From Sulfurimonas sp. (GTDB lineage: Bacteria > Campylobacterota > Campylobacteria > Campylobacterales > Sulfurimonadaceae): a stretch of 17,635 nt of DNA. How positions within the stretch are numbered: the first letter of the stretch is position 1; every line of letters begins with the position of its first letter. Shown here piece after piece: positions 14,431 to 17,635 of this stretch. Location: assembly GCA_026987995.1 (NCBI GenBank), contig JALSMC010000127.1:1-17635 (forward strand), in the 5' to 3' direction. Position numbers and translations under genes: made by a program. Below the pieces are notes generated by a model, which had not been told where the DNA came from, did no database searches, and saw nothing but the letters and a program-made list of their open reading frames with translations.

Positions 14431-15651
14431 ATGAAAAAAATCATTCCTCTCTCTATGCTTTGTGCACTATCACTTATGGCTGATGCCACACTTGATACTA
14501 TACAAAAAGAGCTAGAGACACAAAAACAAAAAACAGCGACCTTAGAGTCACAAATGCAAGCACTCTCTCGTGCTAACACTAACCAAAGTGCAAGTTTCTC
14601 GCAAAATGCTTATCTGCCTGACATCGCATTTATACTTGATATGTCAGCAGTGGCACGTGATGTAAACAACACTGCATATAGTAACTATGCAATCCCTGGC
14701 TTTATAGCTCCTGGTGATGCGGAGTTAATCTTCAACCCGAACCGTGGCTTTAACCTTAACTATGCAGAGCTAGCACTTCACTCTAGTGTAGATCCCTACT
14801 TTGATGCGTTTCTTGTACTGCACCTCCAAAGTAATGTTTTTGAGATAGAAGAAGCTTATGTCATCACTACTTCACTCCCTATGGGACTTCGAGTCAAAGC
14901 AGGAAAATTTAGAAGTGATTTTGGACGACTCAACAAAAAGCATCATCACTCTTGGCACTTTGACTCTCAAGCACTCATACATGAAGCTCTCTTTGGTCCT
15001 GATGCACTCAAAGACCCCGGTGTGCAACTCCAGTGGGTAGCACCAACCGATACTTACCTTATGTTAGGTGCTGAAGCTATGCAAGGAACAAATGAAGCTA
15101 GTTTTGGAGCAAGCGAATCAAATAACCTCTACACGGGCTATCTTAAATCAAGCATAGACATAGGCGAGAGTATCTCACTTTTGGGTGGTATGAGTATTAT
15201 TCACGGTGAAAACTTTGAGAACAACACTCTAAATCCTACCGATCTGTATGGCATAGATTTTACTTTTAGAGATCAACTCGGAGCTTATAGCTCACTACTT
15301 TGGCAAAACGAATTCATCCAAAGAGAAAAGAGTTTAGGCATAAGGGTTGACAAACAGGCTGGGTTTTACAGTGAACTCATCTACACCTATAACAATAACT
15401 ATGCAACAGGTCTGCGTTACGATGCAATCACACAAAATGATACAGACCTCTCAGCTTACAGTGGAGTAGACACAGATAATCTTGATAGATTTACTGCGAT
15501 GCTAGAGTATAAACCATTTGAGATGTCTCGCCTGCGTTTGAGCTACACCTATGATAGAAGTAAAATTATTAGCGGTGAGAGAAAAAATATAAATGACGTG
15601 ATGTTAAGTCTTAACATTTCAGCAGGTGCCCATAGTGCACACGACTTTTAG
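14431..15651 (+). CDS. Outer-membrane beta-barrel protein of a metal-uptake operon
   Basis: This 406-residue protein has a signal peptide (MKKIIPLSMLCALSLMA). A short coiled coil follows (about 20-46, TIQKELETQKQKTATLESQ), as in porins that trimerise through a periplasmic coil. Alternating beta-strand patterns fill the rest, ending with a terminal Phe, the usual outer-membrane barrel end signal. Residues 171-176 are HHHSWH, a His-rich stretch that could bind metal at the barrel entrance. No TonB box or plug domain is seen, so it is more porin-like than a TonB-dependent receptor. It lies nine bases before the znuA-like gene, so it probably carries zinc or a related metal across the outer membrane; this is inferred from context. 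GGAGAT supports the start. Confidence 0.75.
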   Translation: MKKIIPLSMLCALSLMADATLDTIQKELETQKQKTATLESQMQALSRANTNQSASFSQNAYLPDIAFILDMSAVARDVNNTAYSNYAIPGFIAPGDAELIFNPNRGFNLNYAELALHSSVDPYFDAFLVLHLQSNVFEIEEAYVITTSLPMGLRVKAGKFRSDFGRLNKKHHHSWHFDSQALIHEALFGPDALKDPGVQLQWVAPTDTYLMLGAEAMQGTNEASFGASESNNLYTGYLKSSIDIGESISLLGGMSIIHGENFENNTLNPTDLYGIDFTFRDQLGAYSSLLWQNEFIQREKSLGIRVDKQAGFYSELIYTYNNNYATGLRYDAITQNDTDLSAYSGVDTDNLDRFTAMLEYKPFEMSRLRLSYTYDRSKIISGERKNINDVMLSLNISAGAHSAHDF

Positions 15652-15660
15652 GAGATAAAA

Positions 15661-16542
15661 ATGAAAAAAATTATACTTACTTTAGTGCTTGGGGTTACTC
15701 TTGCATATGCTAATATTAATGTAGATACAACTTACTCCACACTTGGTGCAATTGTGAAAAAAATCGGAGCCGAACATGTCAATGTGACTGTACTCGGTTC
15801 AAGTAAATATGACCCTCACTTTATAGTGCCAAAGCCCTCACTACTTGCAAAACTCCGCCGTGCTGACCTGCTCATCATCAATGGTGGTGGCTTAGAGCTT
15901 GGTTGGTTACCTCCTCTACTTCGTGGGGCACATAACCGTAATATCCAAAATGGTGCCAAAGGTTTTCTTGATATCTCTCACTCAATTGCTATGATAAATG
16001 TTCCTGCTTCAGTATCTCGTGCCTTTGGCGATGTTCATGCACAGGGAAATCCACACTACATAACAGACCCGCATCAAGTACCTATCATCGCGGAGGTGAT
16101 TTACAAGAAACTCAAACTCTTAGATAGTGCAAATGCAACTAGTTATGAGAAAAATTATCAAGTTTTTATGCAGGAGTGGAAAAATTATCTCACGGAGTTT
16201 GATGCAAAAATGCAAGAGTGTAAAACAAAAAAAGTAGTACAGTACCATCTACTCTTTAACTACTTTTTAAATCGCTACTCTATCAAAAGTTATGGCAACA
16301 TCGAGCCCCTTCCAGGAGTATCCCCTAGTTCAAAACATACTATAGAACTAATAAGAATGATGCAAAAAAAGGATATAAAAGTTATTCTTCAAGATGTCTA
16401 TCATGAGAAAAAATCTGCCTCGTTTATAGCAGATAAAACAGGGGCAAGAGTTGCAACTGTGCCTCATGATGTCGGCTCAGTTAAAGGTAGCGACACACTG
16501 AAGAGTTTTTATAACACCATAGCGAAGCAGATATGTCACTAA
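15661..16542 (+). CDS. znuA: Zinc/manganese ABC transporter substrate-binding protein, ZnuA-like
   Basis: This 293-residue protein has a signal peptide (MKKIILTLVLGVTLAYA) and no lipobox Cys, so it is a soluble periplasmic binder of the cluster A-I (SBP_bac_9) family. The usual ligand motifs are present: H53 in YDPHFIVPKPS, H132 in GNPHYITDPHQ, H196 in QYHLLFNYF, and the fourth ligand region near PHDVG (D270). Three His plus one acidic residue fits zinc, although manganese binders share the fold. The long His-rich loop of Escherichia coli ZnuA is absent; only scattered His around H107 and H126 are found. The gene follows the barrel gene after nine bases and overlaps the permease gene by ten, so these three are co-translated or closely coupled. 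AGGAGAT supports the start. Confidence 0.88.
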   Translation: MKKIILTLVLGVTLAYANINVDTTYSTLGAIVKKIGAEHVNVTVLGSSKYDPHFIVPKPSLLAKLRRADLLIINGGGLELGWLPPLLRGAHNRNIQNGAKGFLDISHSIAMINVPASVSRAFGDVHAQGNPHYITDPHQVPIIAEVIYKKLKLLDSANATSYEKNYQVFMQEWKNYLTEFDAKMQECKTKKVVQYHLLFNYFLNRYSIKSYGNIEPLPGVSPSSKHTIELIRMMQKKDIKVILQDVYHEKKSASFIADKTGARVATVPHDVGSVKGSDTLKSFYNTIAKQICH

Positions 16543-17288
16543 TAGAACTCCTCTGGCCTGCGTTTGTTCTCGCCATTGCCCTTGTCTTTATCCATACTAT
16601 TTTTGGTTTAGAGATTATCAAACGCGGGGTTATTTTTACTGACCTTGCCATTGGACAGATTGCAGCCATTGGGATGGCTGTGAGTGTGGCATTTATGGAT
16701 GGAGCATATCAGAGTGCTATGACCTTCGCGTTTGCACTTTTAGCAGCACTAATTATCACTTGGGCAACATCGCGAGTCCAAAAGATAGAGGCCTTTATAG
16801 GTCTGCTTTATGCACTTGGGATATCTAGCATCATGCTAATACTCGCACAGTCTTCTGAGGGTACAGAACTCTTCTCAAAACTGAGTGCTGCAGATATACT
16901 CTTCACTTCCCAAGAAGAACTCTACAGTAGTTTAGTACTTTATGGCGTTGTTGGATTTGTAATGTTTACTCTTTACCCGCGTTTACATGGTCTCAAAAAA
17001 GAGTTACTCTTTTTTATGATGCTCGCACTTACTGTAACTTCTTCTGTACAGTCTGCTGGTGTTTTAGTAGTCTTTGCTCTACTCATTGCACCCTCTTATG
17101 CAGGACTCTCTCAGAAAAAATTTAAACCTTTTCTTTTTGCTACACTCTTTGGTTCACTCTGTATAGTTGGAGCACTTGTAGGTTCTTACTATCTTGACTT
17201 ACCTACGGGATATGCTATGATTTTTGTAAGTGTATTAAGTTCTTTAGTTTTTGTCATTATTTCTCAAACTTCTTCCGATTTACTTTAA
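16533..17288 (+). CDS. znuB: Metal ABC transporter permease, ZnuB-like
   Basis: This 251-residue integral membrane protein of the ABC-3 family has about seven to eight hydrophobic segments. The characteristic stretch IIKRGVIFTDLAIGQIAAIGMA occupies about 29-50; its central TDLAIGQIAAIG corresponds to the family's AISHAVLPGVALG region. SAGVLVVFALLIAPSYAGL (about 174-192) matches the AxGxLLVxALLIxPAA motif. It should form the inner-membrane channel for metal delivered by the ZnuA-like protein. The gene overlaps znuA by ten bases. No ATP-binding subunit (ZnuC) follows: the next 347 bases are non-coding, and no single-domain ABC ATPase lies in the window, so the ATPase must be elsewhere or shared. 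Confidence 0.88.
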   Translation: MSLIELLWPAFVLAIALVFIHTIFGLEIIKRGVIFTDLAIGQIAAIGMAVSVAFMDGAYQSAMTFAFALLAALIITWATSRVQKIEAFIGLLYALGISSIMLILAQSSEGTELFSKLSAADILFTSQEELYSSLVLYGVVGFVMFTLYPRLHGLKKELLFFMMLALTVTSSVQSAGVLVVFALLIAPSYAGLSQKKFKPFLFATLFGSLCIVGALVGSYYLDLPTGYAMIFVSVLSSLVFVIISQTSSDLL

Positions 17289-17313
17289 GCAACAAAGTGT
17301 CTGTTAATGCCAT

Positions 17314-17347
17314 ATATGAGAAATAACTCTATATGAGAAATAACTCT
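17314..17347. repeat. Perfect 17-bp tandem duplication
   Basis: The unit ATATGAGAAATAACTCT occurs twice with no gap, identical in both copies, 25 bases after the permease stop codon. It may be a recent slippage duplication. A third copy is not present. Confidence 0.9.
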
Positions 17348-17478
17348 CATTTATGTTCTAATAACGAATCTTTCTGTATTAAAAGCACACAATTTTCTTA
17401 AGCTTAAAACTTTTAAAACTTAACTAATCTTTAATAGAAACATGAAACAGCCAATATATCGGTCTTTCAAGGTTTTAT

Positions 17479-17502
17479 AACACGACACTTTTAATGTGTG
17501 TT
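17479..17502. terminator. Weak hairpin, possible terminator
   Basis: AACAC(G)AC pairs with GTGTGTT around a nine-base loop, followed on the plus strand by ATTTTGCC. The stem is short, has a bulge and is nearly 200 bases beyond the permease stop codon. Termination is only a possibility. Confidence 0.2.
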
Positions 17503-17550
17503 ATTTTGCCATTTCAGGTTAAAGTGAATATAATGTTCGTTGAATAAATA

Positions 17551-17583
17551 GTTGTAAGTTCCCGCGGAGCGGAAACTTACAAC
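17551..17583. repeat. GC-rich hairpin 1 at the right edge
   Basis: Arms GTTGTAAGTT (17551-17560) and AACTTACAAC (17574-17583) are perfect complements. The inner CCCGC and GCGGA add four more pairs after one C-A mismatch, leaving a GGA loop. The core (17561-17573) is 11 of 13 G or C, unlike the AT-rich surroundings. No T-run follows, so it is not a standard intrinsic terminator. Confidence 0.85.
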
Positions 17584-17620
17584 GGCGAAGCTGAGCCCTA
17601 AACGGGTCAGCTTTGCCGTT
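17581..17620. repeat. GC-rich hairpin 2 at the right edge
   Basis: The left arm 17581-17598 (AACGGCGAAGCTGAGCCC) pairs with the right arm 17604-17620 (GGGTCAGCTTTGCCGTT) around a TAAAC loop. There is one G-T wobble and one extrahelical G at 17595. The first three bases (AAC) are shared with hairpin 1, so the two stems abut and compete at their base. The outer AAC and GTT ends and the single bulged base recall integron attC sites, but the site is shorter than usual and no integrase is in the window. Confidence 0.8.
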
Positions 17621-17635
17621 ATACTCACAACAAAA

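Larger units (their letters stand above)
17289..17635. other. Non-coding right-edge region
   Basis: No open frame longer than about 16 codons with a plausible start is seen here. The region contains a 17-bp tandem repeat, a weak hairpin at 17479-17502 and two adjacent GC-rich hairpins at 17551-17620, all listed separately. The rest is AT-rich and featureless. Confidence 0.6.

Noticed and set aside
17314..17347. CRISPR-like repeat
   Set aside because: The two copies are adjacent with no spacer and there are no cas genes.
17442..17545. Small open frames of 12 and 16 codons starting at 17442 and 17495
   Set aside because: They have no ribosome binding site or recognisable protein, and the second overlaps a hairpin.
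17551..17620. Intrinsic terminator of the metal-uptake operon
   Set aside because: No T-run follows either hairpin, and they lie more than 250 bases beyond the permease stop codon.

Overview
The window looks like a chromosomal segment of a mesophilic Campylobacterota (Epsilonproteobacteria) member, most like the Sulfurimonas/Arcobacter side of the phylum. This rests on the AT-rich coding style, the short intergenic gaps, a Helicobacter-type cysteine-paired Sel1 protein, a short AddA-type helicase-nuclease, and the gene families present. It is inference from content; no search was run. There are no rRNA or tRNA genes, CRISPR arrays, transposases or prophage genes.

Layout from left to right. 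(1) Bases 1-1229, minus strand: the start of a gene running off the left edge, a PAS protein whose GGDEF domain is cut off after its first motif, and a secreted protein with four Sel1 repeats. (2) Bases 1312-6950, plus strand: a heavy-metal efflux cluster made of a small exported protein, a TolC/CzcC-like outer-membrane factor, a CzcB-like adaptor and a CzcA-like RND pump. The last three overlap end to start. A perfect palindrome covers the pump stop codon. (3) Bases 6988-10058, minus strand: a membrane-anchored diguanylate cyclase overlapping by ATGA with an ABC-F ATPase. (4) Bases 10127-11367, plus strand: two proteins of unknown function. The first contains a stretch resembling the C-terminal domain of FtsZ without any GTPase domain. 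(5) Bases 11364-14075, minus strand: an AddA/RecB-like helicase-nuclease. (6) Bases 14108-17288, plus strand: a probable zinc (or manganese) uptake operon made of a small His/Cys-rich exported protein, an outer-membrane beta-barrel with a His-rich segment, a ZnuA-like binding protein and a ZnuB-like permease. No ATPase gene is present. (7) Bases 17289-17635: non-coding, with a perfect 17-bp tandem repeat and two adjacent GC-rich hairpins at the right edge.

The window therefore pairs metal export with metal import. Each transport cluster starts with a small exported His/Cys-containing protein whose ATG lies directly behind a -10-like element with no visible ribosome binding site. This shared arrangement, the FtsZ-C-like orphan protein, the ATPase-less uptake operon and the terminal double hairpin are the points most worth a second look.
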